The notes under the pieces are model-generated. The model saw only the letters and a program-made list of their open reading frames with translations, did not search any database and was not told the origin of the DNA. Positions 16,181-25,468 of a stretch of 64,000 nucleotides of DNA are shown piece by piece (the stretch's first letter is position 1; each line of letters starts with the position of its first letter). Both the position numbers and the translations under genes were made by a program. The stretch lies in the NCBI RefSeq assembly GCF_041428715.1, contig NZ_CP155572.1; one strand, written 5' to 3'. This stretch comes from Sporomusa malonica (GTDB lineage: Bacteria > Bacillota > Negativicutes > Sporomusales > Sporomusaceae).

Positions 16181-17371
16181 TTACTTTATGTATGTAATAT
16201 CATTAGGTGTAACACTTAATAACTCAGGTCCTGCTTCAGTCATAACAAAGCTGCTTTCAGTCCCAATTGCCCCTTCAGGGAAGACAAACTTAGGTTCTAG
16301 CGCAAAAGTCATCCCTGGTAAGATCGGAGTAGTGAGACCTTTAGCCAAGATAGGCCATTCGTCAAGCTCCAAGCCTATTCCATGACCAATAAATTTGACT
16401 CTGTCTTCCTTGTAACCCATAAAATAATCTTTGTACCCCAGTTCCTCTGCCAGTTTAACAGCCAATAGATGCGGTTCCTCTGCCGGAATTCCTGGTTTCA
16501 TAGCTTTAAGTATTTCCGCTTCAATCAGCAGCGCAGCTTCATATGCTTTTACTAATTTAGGGCTAAGTTCGCCGATACAAAAGATTCTGGTTTGATCACC
16601 GGTATAGCCTTGAATTACACAGGTATAATCAATATAGATCACTTCATTACGGTTTATCCTTTTCCATCCCGCCCCTTGAGGCTGGGACAGGCTGACCCCC
16701 ATGCCGCCAACCGGTCCATCAAAAAAGCTGGGGTACGCGCCACTGTTGCCAGTACATAGATTGCCAAAAAACAAATCCTGGTTAAATGCCCGCATTTTGC
16801 AGCAATTTGAATAACCACGTTTACGCATTTCGGCCTCAAACAATGCGGCCAATTCAATCTCTAACATTCCCTCATGCAAAAAAGACGGAACTGCTAAAAA
16901 TGCTTTATCAATTACCCCTAACGCAGTGCGGATAAGTTCTACTTCGTACGGCGATTTGATTGCGCGTGTTTCTTTGATTGCCGGCGAAACATCACTAAAT
17001 TCCGCATTAGGAAACATTTTCTTGTAAGTATTATACAGGTTGACTGGCAGCACATCTAATTCCAGGCCGATTTTCGCAGGACTAGCATAACCGGCTTCCG
17101 CAATAATGCCTACAATTTCTTTGGGACTTTTAATGGCAATAATATTTTTCAGCGGTGACTCTTGCTGCGCACGACTTAAACTTTTTTTCACCATAAGTAA
17201 CGGTTCACCGTCAGCAGGTATATACAAAATTGAGTTTTGCACCGTACCTGTAAAATAGAACATATCACTGTTCAGCAGAATTAAGGCTCCATTAAGCCCC
17301 AGTTCACTTAACCTTCTCTGAAAACGATGAGTTCTTGTCTCAATTTCTGACTTTGGGGTGACATTTAACAT
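16181..17371 (-). CDS. Xaa-Pro peptidase family protein (M24 metallopeptidase)
   Basis: The 396-residue protein has a creatinase/prolidase N-terminal domain (about 1-140) and an M24 'pita-bread' catalytic domain. Metal ligands are visible as the Asp pair in VIYIDYTCVIQGYTGDQTR, His in FIGHGIGLELDEWP, and Glu in TFALEPKFV and GTESSFVMTE. It is cytoplasmic, with no signal peptide. The likely role is hydrolysis of dipeptides or peptides with proline in the second position, although some family members act on creatine-like substrates. It is monocistronic with a strong terminator. Confidence 0.9.
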   Translation of the reverse strand: MLNVTPKSEIETRTHRFQRRLSELGLNGALILLNSDMFYFTGTVQNSILYIPADGEPLLMVKKSLSRAQQESPLKNIIAIKSPKEIVGIIAEAGYASPAKIGLELDVLPVNLYNTYKKMFPNAEFSDVSPAIKETRAIKSPYEVELIRTALGVIDKAFLAVPSFLHEGMLEIELAALFEAEMRKRGYSNCCKMRAFNQDLFFGNLCTGNSGAYPSFFDGPVGGMGVSLSQPQGAGWKRINRNEVIYIDYTCVIQGYTGDQTRIFCIGELSPKLVKAYEAALLIEAEILKAMKPGIPAEEPHLLAVKLAEELGYKDYFMGYKEDRVKFIGHGIGLELDEWPILAKGLTTPILPGMTFALEPKFVFPEGAIGTESSFVMTEAGPELLSVTPNDITYIK

Positions 17372-17494
17372 ATATTTCCTCCAGTCGAATAGTTTCTCAC
17401 GAGGTTAACCCCCATCTACTTCTACTAAAAAGAACCCGAAATGTATAAATAATTTTCTGGGTTCTTTATTATAATTTCAGTTTTTTAATGCCTG

Positions 17495-18205
17495 CTACCT
17501 AACGGTGAATGATATGTAAGAAATCTCCCTGCCATTACTGTCAGTATCATGCATCCGTAAGTCCCAGTGACCCGCTTCCGGTGCCGTAAACTCCATAATT
17601 CCGCTGGAACGCTGCTCAATGTACTGATACGTAATGTCGTATTGATCGTTGACTTCCTCGCTACCATGACTGATATTTGACGGAATTATGCCGATCCAGG
17701 CATCACTCGGCCAATTCGCCATGGCTTGGAATCTTACTTGAATTCTCTCCCCTGGCACAAATACTGTCTTGTTCAGCCATAATTTCTGGCCGGTGCTGTT
17801 GGGAATGATATTACTGACAGTAAAGCTTACACTGGCAACTTCACGCCCATTGCTATCCGTATCATGCATCCGTAAGTCCCACTGACCCGGCCCCGGTGCT
17901 GTAAACACCATAATTCCGCCAGTACGCTGTTCAATATACTGATAAGTAATGTCATGTTGATCGTTGACTTCCTCACTACCATGCCTGATGTTTGACGGAA
18001 TTATACCAATCCAGGCATCACTCGGCCAATTCGCAGGAGCTTGATACTTCACCTGTATCTGTTCACCAGGCACATACGATTTTTTGTCAATGACCAGCCC
18101 CGCCTCGCTAGCCCCGTATGTGGCTCCTGCCATTAACGGCAGCGCCAATAGCCATAAACAAAGAATAGCTACACTAATGGTTCTCACACATTTACCTTTT
18201 TGCAT
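17495..18205 (-). CDS. Secreted protein of two tandem beta-sandwich-like repeats
   Basis: The 236-residue protein has an N-terminal signal peptide (hydrophobic stretch about 10-30 ending in AGATYGA) and then two copies of a roughly 95-residue unit (about 38-130 and 142-236). Each unit contains VPGE-IQV, NWPSDAWIGIIPSNI, HGSEEVND, DITYQYIEQR and WDLRMHDTDSNGRE. The repeats are nearly identical also as DNA, so the duplication is recent. The pattern suggests an Ig-like or C2-like beta sandwich, perhaps binding a surface ligand, but I do not recognise the family and assign no function. Confidence 0.75.
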   Translation of the reverse strand: MQKGKCVRTISVAILCLWLLALPLMAGATYGASEAGLVIDKKSYVPGEQIQVKYQAPANWPSDAWIGIIPSNIRHGSEEVNDQHDITYQYIEQRTGGIMVFTAPGPGQWDLRMHDTDSNGREVASVSFTVSNIIPNSTGQKLWLNKTVFVPGERIQVRFQAMANWPSDAWIGIIPSNISHGSEEVNDQYDITYQYIEQRSSGIMEFTAPEAGHWDLRMHDTDSNGREISYISFTVR

Positions 18206-18487
18206 AAACTAACCCTCCACACCACAAATTCTACCATTGTTAGGATTGAAAGTTATCAACTTTGTCTTTTATTTACAATTTGATTTTACCGAGTTTACAG
18301 TATAGAGTCAATATTTTACCTTTAAGTTTTTAACAGCTATCTTTTCTTAGCACCTTTCTTACAAGTGGCCACCTGGTCTGGAAGAAAAAGACCTATGCCT
18401 AACCCAGCAAGCATCGAGGCGGCCCGAGAAAACAATACCTCTATATGGTATATCGCCTTTGTCTCTCACGAAGAAAGGTTAGGTTAT
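18206..18487. other. Intergenic region between the secreted protein and alkC genes
   Basis: This 282-bp stretch has no convincing gene. The part near 18240-18340 is AT-rich and probably holds the promoter of the secreted-protein gene. The GC-richer part near 18360-18480 may be a decayed tail of an imported fragment, since its composition matches the adjoining alkC gene. Confidence 0.35.
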
Positions 18488-19612
18488 TTACGGTGTTATC
18501 TTCTTTTTGCCCACAGCAAGTTGCAGCACTGTATAAGCGACTTCGCGCCCGTTTACCAACAGCGTAATCCGGTGCTCACCCGGATAATGACGACGAGTCG
18601 TCAGATCCGCCCAACTGTGCGTCCGCGTACCAGCAAGGCGTGCTCCTCCAGGTACTGTTTTGTCAGATAGCAAGAATAATTTGCGTGATGTTCGCCCCTT
18701 GGCCTTCACGAAGTCAATTCCATATTCAATACGTATACGTACTGGCTCACCTTCCTGAATGAAAAGCTCATACCGCAGCTCGCAGCTCTCACCGATCGTC
18801 AGCACAGGTGGCTCTACCGCCAATGAAGCCAAGGTCACAAGTCCCCCAACACCTGCCGATTCTGCGTAGCCGAACAATTCCATAACGGCTGGATCAGCCT
18901 TGCGTATCAGAGTGCGGCAACCATGCCGCACGATCCAGTCTGTGTGCGAATCTTTGCCTTTCCAGCGGCAGGTTGTTTCAATCACGACCGCCGGATGATC
19001 CTTTGCGATGTCATTAAGGTTGTTAGCAACGCTCTTGCGCACATACGGCGACAGATCTGCCTTTAGCAGTTCCAGCACACGCAGAACCGGAGTGGGGTCA
19101 CGCTTAAACAGGGAAAGCGCCTCGCCCCATGGTAAACGTGGGCGACAGCCCTCGCTTGCCAGTCGCCGGACATGCTCATTCGGGTGTTTTGCCCACGCCT
19201 CCATCTGATCCATCATCCGCTCTGGCTGGCGCAGCAGGAACGTCCTTACCGCAAATTCCGCAGACGACTTCACCGTAAATCGTTCCAGCGCTCTCATGGA
19301 AAGATCCCAATGTTCCTCTGCCTGACCATACACTGCCACAAAATCCGGGAAAAACAGGTACGGAAAGCCAACGCACTCGTCATCAATGGTAAATAGTGTA
19401 TCCAGAGCGTCTTCGTAGCGACTTGGTAAATACTGCCCAAGCGTCTTGGAAATTCGCCGCATCCGGGCTTTCAGAGCAAGCTCGCCCCATGTATCATCCA
19501 TAACCGCAGAAATAAATCCGTTACTATCGAAAGCGCCATACGCTGCGTGCACCTTTTCGCTGAAGCGGCGTAGAAATTCCTCACTATACACAGCTTTCAA
19601 AGCCTCAGCCAT
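18488..19612 (-). CDS. alkC: DNA alkylation repair protein, AlkC type
   Basis: The 374-residue protein has an N-terminal HEAT-like repeat glycosylase domain (about 1-260), with the conserved stretches FFPDFVAVYGQ, HVRRLASEGCRPRLPW, VRKSVANNLNDIAKDHP and TDWIVRHGCRTL that mark the AlkC/YhaZ family. An Ig-like beta domain follows (about 265-374), as in the longer AlkC class. AlkC excises cationic alkylated bases such as 3-methylcytosine and 3-methyladenine without base flipping. The gene is visibly richer in G+C than its neighbours and stands alone, suggesting acquisition by transfer. Confidence 0.9.
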   Translation of the reverse strand: MAEALKAVYSEEFLRRFSEKVHAAYGAFDSNGFISAVMDDTWGELALKARMRRISKTLGQYLPSRYEDALDTLFTIDDECVGFPYLFFPDFVAVYGQAEEHWDLSMRALERFTVKSSAEFAVRTFLLRQPERMMDQMEAWAKHPNEHVRRLASEGCRPRLPWGEALSLFKRDPTPVLRVLELLKADLSPYVRKSVANNLNDIAKDHPAVVIETTCRWKGKDSHTDWIVRHGCRTLIRKADPAVMELFGYAESAGVGGLVTLASLAVEPPVLTIGESCELRYELFIQEGEPVRIRIEYGIDFVKAKGRTSRKLFLLSDKTVPGGARLAGTRTHSWADLTTRRHYPGEHRITLLVNGREVAYTVLQLAVGKKKITP

Positions 19613-19802
19613 CCTCTATCCCCTCCTGCTAACTATTATATAGCAAATCCTGTTCATAGAAAGAGTAAAGCATAAGAAGTCACTATGTTCTATTAATACA
19701 TCTTTTATGTATTTTTATAGAAATTTTATAAATGCTTTAAAGCCAGTTTAACAACATCTTTTATAATAAGCTCATAGGCAAATCAAGGAGGTTATTATTA
19801 AG

Positions 19803-20456
19803 ATGAACAAAATTAAATTTCTGTATGATGTGGTCAAAACGCTGAAGGGTAAAGATATTTTTAATGGTATGGTAACCGCGGAAGTGGAAAAAGATCAAGC
19901 AAAGATCTTTTATGTGAGAAACGCATTCGAAAAAAATCTACTAACCATGCAGACTACGGCAAATATCACGACCGAAGTAGATTATGCAGGCAAGCAGGTA
20001 AAACACCAAAGCACCACCGAGATTACTAATCCATGCGCATGCCAAGGCATGCACCACAAATTTTTTAAACACTTTCATCATGCTGGCAGCAGATGCGGGG
20101 GGATTAAAAGTAAACTTGCGAAACTTGGGTTTGCATTAAGCCTATTAAACAACATCCAAATTGAAGAGCATGCCGATAAAACTTCCCTTGTTACACTCGA
20201 AATAACCGAAACACCCGAAGATATCAAAGCACACATCCTGGAAAAAATGAATCATGCTAAAGCCGATCCCGCTGAAGGTCAGCATTGCTTCCTGAAAGAA
20301 TTCTGCTATCTAGAAAAAGGCAATTTATCAATCGCAATGTCTGTTAATAAAGAGTACGAAATTAAAAGAGTCGTGGTTACCTTTGACGGAACACAAAACA
20401 ATGAACAAAATGAAAAACATGTGCTGAACATCAAAGCTGAACTACAACTCAACTAA
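19803..20456 (+). CDS. Hypothetical 217-residue cytoplasmic protein
   Basis: A strong AGGAGG ribosome binding site and TATAAT-like upstream sequence support expression, and a clear terminator follows. The protein has no signal peptide or membrane segment. It contains a Cys/His-rich loop near residues 77-100 (CACQGMHHKFFKHFHH followed by CGG) that could bind a metal. The rest alternates short beta-like segments. I do not recognise a family. It precedes, but is separated by a terminator from, the sensor kinase at 20567. Confidence 0.75.
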   Translation: MNKIKFLYDVVKTLKGKDIFNGMVTAEVEKDQAKIFYVRNAFEKNLLTMQTTANITTEVDYAGKQVKHQSTTEITNPCACQGMHHKFFKHFHHAGSRCGGIKSKLAKLGFALSLLNNIQIEEHADKTSLVTLEITETPEDIKAHILEKMNHAKADPAEGQHCFLKEFCYLEKGNLSIAMSVNKEYEIKRVVVTFDGTQNNEQNEKHVLNIKAELQLN

Positions 20457-20464
20457 CCACTGCC

Positions 20465-20497
20465 GGGCGCAAATTGAAATTTATTTTGCGCCCTTTT
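20465..20497 (+). terminator. Terminator after the 217-residue hypothetical gene
   Basis: Perfect 9-bp arms (GGGCGCAAA/TTTGCGCCC) with a 12-nt loop are followed by TTTTCATT. Confidence 0.85.
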
Positions 20498-20566
20498 CAT
20501 TATTTGCACTATAATAAGGCATATATACAACGCATTAACGTTTAGCAGACAGGTGGTGTAACTGGT

Positions 20567-21724
20567 GTGTTTAAGTGCAGACGTCCTCATACCTACTCTA
20601 GTACAGATAAACAATGTAAAGATACAATTTTCGCTAAGTTTCAAATGATCCATCGGCATCATCATCAGGAATTTCATAAATATCATCAGTATTTCCGTTA
20701 CTTCCGCCCCGCGATTGTATTATTCCACATCTTAACCTTATATCTATTATTTAGTTGGGTAGGATTTAAAGGAATTGGGATTTTTTTTGCATTTTTAATT
20801 AGTATAAAAGAAATATTTCAGTTTGTTTTTCTGCTTCGCTTAGAAAAACGTATACTTGCGCCCATTGAAAAACTCAAGGTAGGCGTAGATGAAATTGCCA
20901 AGGGAAACTATAATGTAAAAGTAGACTACTCTGCTCCTAATGATCTTGGCTTGTTGATTTTTTCTTTTAACGAGATGGCCCAAAAACTGTATGAGACCGA
21001 AAAAATGCAAACCGGGTATGAAGAAGATAGAAAAGCATTGATTGCAAATATTTCCCATGACCTAAAAACACCAATAACAGCAATCCAAGGCTATATTGAG
21101 GTATTACAGGATGGGACTATTGTAGATGAAGATGACAAAAGCAAGTACCTCCGTACCATCCATCACAATACCACTTATATTAATAAGCTGATTGATGATC
21201 TGTTCCTTTTCTCTAAACTAGACATGCAGAAGTTGGATTTCTCTTTTGAGACTATACAGATTTGTGCTTTTATGAATGATTTTATGGAAGAATATAAATT
21301 TGACCTTGAGGAAAAAAATACTCACTTTCAATATATTACTCAACTTGAACATGACTATTTGGTAAAACTAGATGGCAGGAGGTTCCATCAAGCTTTTAAC
21401 AATATCATCAGTAATGCCGTTAAGCATGGCCCGGAAAGTAATTTAGCCATAAAAATTAAAATGTATCAACATGATAATTTTATCTGTATTGATATTCAGG
21501 ATAATGGCCCCGGAATTGCTTCAGACAAACTTCCCTATATCTTTAACCGGTTTTATCGTATAGATACAGAGCGAAAGAAAAACTATGGGTGTACAGGATT
21601 AGGACTTGCTATTGCGCTGGAACTGATCGAAGCTCATGGAGGAAAAATTACTGTTTCCAGTATAGAAAGTGCAGGCACTTGTTTTACAATAATACTCCCA
21701 ATTTTACAAAATAACGGAGATTGA
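20567..21724 (+). CDS. Membrane sensor histidine kinase (HAMP-HisKA-HATPase)
   Basis: The 385-residue protein starts at a GTG with AGGTGG 8 nt upstream. Two adjacent membrane segments (about 49-66 and 70-90) leave almost no external loop, so it probably senses the membrane or acts with a partner. A HAMP-like linker (about 91-145) is followed by HisKA (NISHDLKTPITAIQGY, His about 164) and HATPase (DNGPGIASDKLPYIFNRFYR, TGLGLAIALEL). It is 6 bp upstream of its response regulator, which is frameshifted. The His-rich N-terminus (HRHHHQEFHKYHQ) is unusual. Confidence 0.92.
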   Translation: MFKCRRPHTYSSTDKQCKDTIFAKFQMIHRHHHQEFHKYHQYFRYFRPAIVLFHILTLYLLFSWVGFKGIGIFFAFLISIKEIFQFVFLLRLEKRILAPIEKLKVGVDEIAKGNYNVKVDYSAPNDLGLLIFSFNEMAQKLYETEKMQTGYEEDRKALIANISHDLKTPITAIQGYIEVLQDGTIVDEDDKSKYLRTIHHNTTYINKLIDDLFLFSKLDMQKLDFSFETIQICAFMNDFMEEYKFDLEEKNTHFQYITQLEHDYLVKLDGRRFHQAFNNIISNAVKHGPESNLAIKIKMYQHDNFICIDIQDNGPGIASDKLPYIFNRFYRIDTERKKNYGCTGLGLAIALELIEAHGGKITVSSIESAGTCFTIILPILQNNGD

Positions 21725-21730
21725 TTATAT

Positions 21731-22413
21731 ATGAAGCAAATACTAATTATTGAAGACGACCTCGATATCGCCGAGCTGGAACGTGACTATCTTCAACTAA
21801 ACGGTTATCGTGCAGAAATCAATCAAGATGGCCTCACAGGTCTAAAAAAAGCACTTTCGGGTATGTATGATCTTATTGTCGTAGATTTAATGCTGCCAAA
21901 TAAAGATGGCTTCGAAATCATTAAAGAAATTCGAAAAAAGTTAGAGATACCAGTTATCGTGGTGACCGCCCGTAACGACGATATTGATAAAATCAGAGGC
22001 TTGGATTTCGGAGCAGATGATTATTTAACCAAACCTTTTAGCCCTGCTGAATTGGTGGCTAGGATTAAATCTCATATCAAACGCTATGAACGGCTCAAAG
22101 GTCATACGCTTACAGAGACAATCCAACACAAAGGGTTAGAAATCAATACAGCTTCCCATAAGGTTACCGTAAATGGTTTGCATGTCCCATTAACACAAAG
22201 GAATATGACCTTTTGTTTTTCTTGGCGAGTAATCCAAACATAGTTTTTTCCAAATTGCATATCTTTGACACCATATGGGGAGAAGAGTATTGCAGTGACA
22301 CAGCAACAGTCGCTGTGCATATCCAGAAAATACGCAAAAAGATTGAAAAAGACCCTTCTAATCCAGAATTTATCGAAACACTCTGGGGGACAGGCTATCG
22401 CTTTAACCCCTAG
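21731..22413 (+). pseudogene. OmpR-family response regulator with a frameshift in the DNA-binding domain
   Basis: The first frame (21731-22243) encodes an intact receiver domain (Asp about 52, VVDLMLPNKDG; KPFSPAELVAR) and the start of the winged helix. It then runs out of frame after PLTQ at about 22197. The remaining winged helix (FFLASNPNIVFSK... to GTGYRFNP) continues in another frame to 22413. Adding one A in the short A-run at 22197-22200 restores LTQKEYDLLFFLASNP and a normal product of about 227 residues. Either the regulator is inactivated, leaving the adjacent kinase without a DNA-binding partner, or this is a one-base sequence error. Confidence 0.9.
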
Positions 22414-22586
22414 CGTCTGCTCATTGCACCTGCACCGAATTACAAGCCTTCACCTTGCTTTTTCAAACTCCCTCTCCAATCGTACAGTATTCAATAAAAA
22501 AATTATCAGTAGTGACTACTATGCAGGAATTGTTTGCATCTTGTCAGAATTTATCCTGAAATCTCAAATGATGGAGGCACACAATT

Positions 22587-23570
22587 ATGATCGATTATTT
22601 TAATGCCTTTACTAGCAATGTACTTGATTATTTAGATGAGGGTGTCTATTTTACTGATATAAACAAGAATATTATTTATTGGAATAGCGGCGCTGAGAAT
22701 ATCCTAGGCTATCGAGCAGAAGAAACCACTATGCAGAAGTGCTGCCAAATCATTTCTCATATGAGTATTAATGGTGAAAAACGCTGCGGAGAACATTGCT
22801 CAATCACAAAGGCCTTCCAAGAGGGCCGACAACAAAAAGAAGACATGTTTATTACCCACAAAGATGGTCATCTGATTTTTGCCACAGTCAAAACCTTTCC
22901 TGTCTATAATAAGTATGGTCACCTATTGGGAGTCATCGAGCTGTTTTCCGATAATTCTCAGAAAAAAATTGGCCATGATAAGGTAAAAGCGTTAACAAAG
23001 GCGGCTTACATGGATTCCCTTTCTGAGTTATTCAGTAAACAATATATTGAAAGCAGACTGCAAACAATGCTTAATGAGATACCCGAAAAACGAGAGTCCT
23101 TTGGTATCTTATATATTAATATTGTCAGTTTTCGCGCCATTAACGAGTTATATGGTGTTTCAAGGGCCGACAAAATACTAAAAATGCTTGCAAAAACGCT
23201 ATCCTCTTGTATTACCTACCCTGCGATTATTGGCCGATGGCACGGAGCAAGCTTTATTGCCATTGCTGACAGCTCCAAAAAAAGTTTACTCTTAATGCTG
23301 GCAGATAAAATTAAACGGGTAGTTGCTGAAGCTATTTTTCCCATTAACGAAGAGAACTTTCAGGTCACAGTGACTATTGGTTACGCAATCGCGCAAAGCT
23401 ATGATTCGATGGACTATCTAATAGAGCGAGCTACTAAAAATACCCTAGAAGAAAAAGATAAAGATGCTGCAGACGTGCCCCCAGCTGTCAACACTGCTCC
23501 CACGATAGCAACGCAACGAAATAAAACCGGCTTTTATTCAAATATGTCTAAATCAGACAGCACTCGCTAA
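22587..23570 (+). CDS. PAS domain protein with a degenerate GGDEF domain
   Basis: The 327-residue cytoplasmic protein has an N-terminal PAS domain (about 8-125; YLDEGVYFTDINKNIIYWN) followed by a diguanylate-cyclase-like domain (about 140-295). The signature GG(D/E)EF is replaced by a sequence aligned at RWHGASF, and the usual D-LTGL start is DSLSEL, so catalysis is unlikely. It may bind GTP or c-di-GMP or act as a protein partner. A low-complexity Asp/Ala/Pro tail follows. The start has a good GGAGG site, and a strong terminator ends the unit. It lies downstream of the broken two-component pair. Confidence 0.85.
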   Translation: MIDYFNAFTSNVLDYLDEGVYFTDINKNIIYWNSGAENILGYRAEETTMQKCCQIISHMSINGEKRCGEHCSITKAFQEGRQQKEDMFITHKDGHLIFATVKTFPVYNKYGHLLGVIELFSDNSQKKIGHDKVKALTKAAYMDSLSELFSKQYIESRLQTMLNEIPEKRESFGILYINIVSFRAINELYGVSRADKILKMLAKTLSSCITYPAIIGRWHGASFIAIADSSKKSLLLMLADKIKRVVAEAIFPINEENFQVTVTIGYAIAQSYDSMDYLIERATKNTLEEKDKDAADVPPAVNTAPTIATQRNKTGFYSNMSKSDSTR

Positions 23571-23605
23571 ATCATTGGCATATTTGAAACTACTGCCGCA
23601 TAGAG

Positions 23606-23642
23606 AAAACCGCCTAAAAATTCATTTTTAAGCGGTTTTTTT
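23606..23642 (+). terminator. Terminator after the PAS-GGDEF gene
   Basis: A hairpin with AAAACCGC/GCGGTTTT outer pairs and an A/T-rich inner stem, followed by a run of seven T residues. Confidence 0.9.
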
Positions 23643-23756
23643 GTGTTTTTACAGCTTACTCCAACAATGAAGTGCCACCAACAACGGTTATCCTGTAACA
23701 TCTTGCAGCAGTAATGAATATTATGTTAATAGAATATATTGATGGAGGTAATTAGG

Positions 23757-24209
23757 ATGAGTCATGATGTTGAAATTGACCAATTCCGATTTTATGTATT
23801 GCCAAATAATACAACTGGGAGTGTATCTATACCGCTAACATTGTCGCCAACCCCTACTACTTTGGCCTCTCTTTCCCTACGTTCTGATTCCGATTGCAAT
23901 AGCACCGTATTATTAACTGCAACTGTCGGCTGGCTGGCGGTAACTGACGGTACCGGATTAGAAAAGGTTAATGTATTGTTTAAAATTTGGCGTGGCACTC
24001 CAGTAGCAGGCACTTTGATTTTCAGTGCCGACGATAGCGGCGAAAGCGGCGCTGACAACAGGAAAGTTACCAGTTTTGCTCATGTTGATAATCGCTCACG
24101 GTCATCAAAATCACCTACCTATTTCCTTACAGCTGAATTGCCAGATGCCGGCAGCGCCGCAACTGTTATTGGACCAATTACCTTTACCGCAACAGAATTG
24201 GAAAGGTAG
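23757..24209 (+). CDS. Exosporium-protein-C-like surface protein
   Basis: The 150-residue protein begins at the ATG at 23757, 8 nt after GGAGG; an earlier in-frame start at 23739 precedes that site. The sequence is Ser/Thr-rich, predicted all-beta and without a signal peptide. Its pattern (LLTATVGW...VNVLFKIWRGTPVAGTLIF...YFLTAELP...VIGPITFTATEL) resembles the Bacillus exosporium protein C family, as I recall it. It is therefore probably made in the mother cell and deposited on the spore. This is family resemblance, not proof. A terminator follows. Confidence 0.65.
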   Translation: MSHDVEIDQFRFYVLPNNTTGSVSIPLTLSPTPTTLASLSLRSDSDCNSTVLLTATVGWLAVTDGTGLEKVNVLFKIWRGTPVAGTLIFSADDSGESGADNRKVTSFAHVDNRSRSSKSPTYFLTAELPDAGSAATVIGPITFTATELER

Positions 24210-24251
24210 CAAAAGTACGGACTTAAGGCTTTGTTCGTTGGCCCCCAAAAT

Positions 24252-24286
24252 AAGCGGATGCGTAATAACACGTATCCGTTTATTTT
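24252..24286 (+). terminator. Terminator after the exosporium-like gene
   Basis: Arms AAGCGGATGCGT and ACGTATCCGTTT (12 bp with G-U pairs) are followed by TATTTTAT. Confidence 0.75.
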
Positions 24287-24366
24287 ATCTGTACTGGATC
24301 TTTGCTGAATTAGTTAAACAGCTAAATAGCCCTTGAAAAGCAAAAGATACCAGGCTGAAGTGGGCT

Positions 24367-24489
24367 ATGCTGCAAAATGCTGATGGCAAATGTAAATTTC
24401 TCTCTCGGAAAGGTCGATGTATGATCTATGAAGCCTGCCCGCTAGTATGCCGAATGCACACCTGCATTTTATTGCTACCCGATCGATAA
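24367..24489 (+). pseudogene. Fragment of a YkgJ-like cysteine-cluster protein
   Basis: A 40-residue frame (GKCKFLSRKGRCMIYEACPLVCRMHTC) matches the C-terminal CxFL..GRC.IYE..P..CR...C pattern of YkgJ/UPF0153 zinc- or iron-binding proteins. The N-terminal CxxC part is missing and there is no ribosome binding site. The 3' end overlaps the convergent EamA gene. I interpret it as a gene remnant. Confidence 0.5.
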
Positions 24490-25335
24490 GGCAACGAGGC
24501 CAATCAGCATCGTCCCGGCACCGACTAGTCTGCTTCTAAAATCGCTCTCCGACAATAGCTTTGCTCCCAAAATAGTGCCAATTAATATGCTGACTTCCCT
24601 AGCTGGCGCTATATAACTAACAGGACTAAATACCATCGCCGTTAGAACAAGGATATAGGCCAACGGTGACAGTATAGCCACCGCTATCGCTTCTTTTTTA
24701 TGAGCAGTCCATTGTTCTTTGACCTTAGTCCAATTTTTTAGCGAATAGGGCGTCAGCAAAATGACTCGCCCTAAATTTGTAGACCAATCCATAAGTAGCG
24801 GAGGAATTAAATAAGTGCTGACAGCAATTTTGTCTACGACGGTGTATCCTGCAATTGTGGCACCACAGAACAGAGCGTAAACTATAGACTTGCGGGCATT
24901 TGTTTCTTCGTGACTAAAAGGGTTTCCCGTAATTACGAGAATTCCTATCCCGATGAGAATAGCTCCAGCTAAAGCGATCGGCGTAGGCTGCTCTCCTAAA
25001 AAAAGAATTGCCGTCACTATGGAGAGTAATGGTCCAGTTCCCCTGGCCAGTGGGTATATAACCGAAAGATCGCCAAATCTATAGCCCTTATCTAATAAAA
25101 TAAAATATACTGAATGCAACACGGCGCTGCCCAATATCAGCACAATCTGGTAGGTGCTGATATTAGGTTTCTCTATGAGCAGCACCCATAACGCCAGCGG
25201 GAAGTACAGCAATGCCGACAGACTGGCAAAAATCCAGATAAACGCAGTACCACCACACGCTCTTTTGGCCAGCAGGTTCCAGGCTGCATGGCAGAATGCG
25301 GCTGTTACTACCAGCAGAAGTGCAAAACTATTCAT
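24475..25335 (-). CDS. EamA-family (DMT) transporter
   Basis: The 286-residue protein has ten membrane segments arranged as two EamA repeats (about 1-135 and 150-286), the layout of drug/metabolite exporters of the DMT superfamily. The substrate is unknown. The start at 25335 (MNSFALLL) is preceded by GAGGAG; an upstream in-frame start at 25353 overlaps that site. The gene diverges from the LysR regulator at 25469, which probably controls it. Confidence 0.88.
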   Translation of the reverse strand: MNSFALLLVVTAAFCHAAWNLLAKRACGGTAFIWIFASLSALLYFPLALWVLLIEKPNISTYQIVLILGSAVLHSVYFILLDKGYRFGDLSVIYPLARGTGPLLSIVTAILFLGEQPTPIALAGAILIGIGILVITGNPFSHEETNARKSIVYALFCGATIAGYTVVDKIAVSTYLIPPLLMDWSTNLGRVILLTPYSLKNWTKVKEQWTAHKKEAIAVAILSPLAYILVLTAMVFSPVSYIAPAREVSILIGTILGAKLLSESDFRSRLVGAGTMLIGLVALSIG

Positions 25336-25468
25336 CTTTTCTCCTCGCCCCATAATATTGTTGCCAGACTGTTTGTTTCATGCTAATTTTAATATACCAA
25401 TAGCGGAAAGTAAAACGCATAAAATTGCTATAAAATATTTATAATTTCGATATTAAAGGTGAGGAAGT

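Noticed and set aside
18337..18414. 25-residue frame MLAGLGIGLFLPDQVATC... downstream of alkC
   Set aside because: It looks membrane-like, but it has no ribosome binding site and no intact upstream part. At most it is a remnant.
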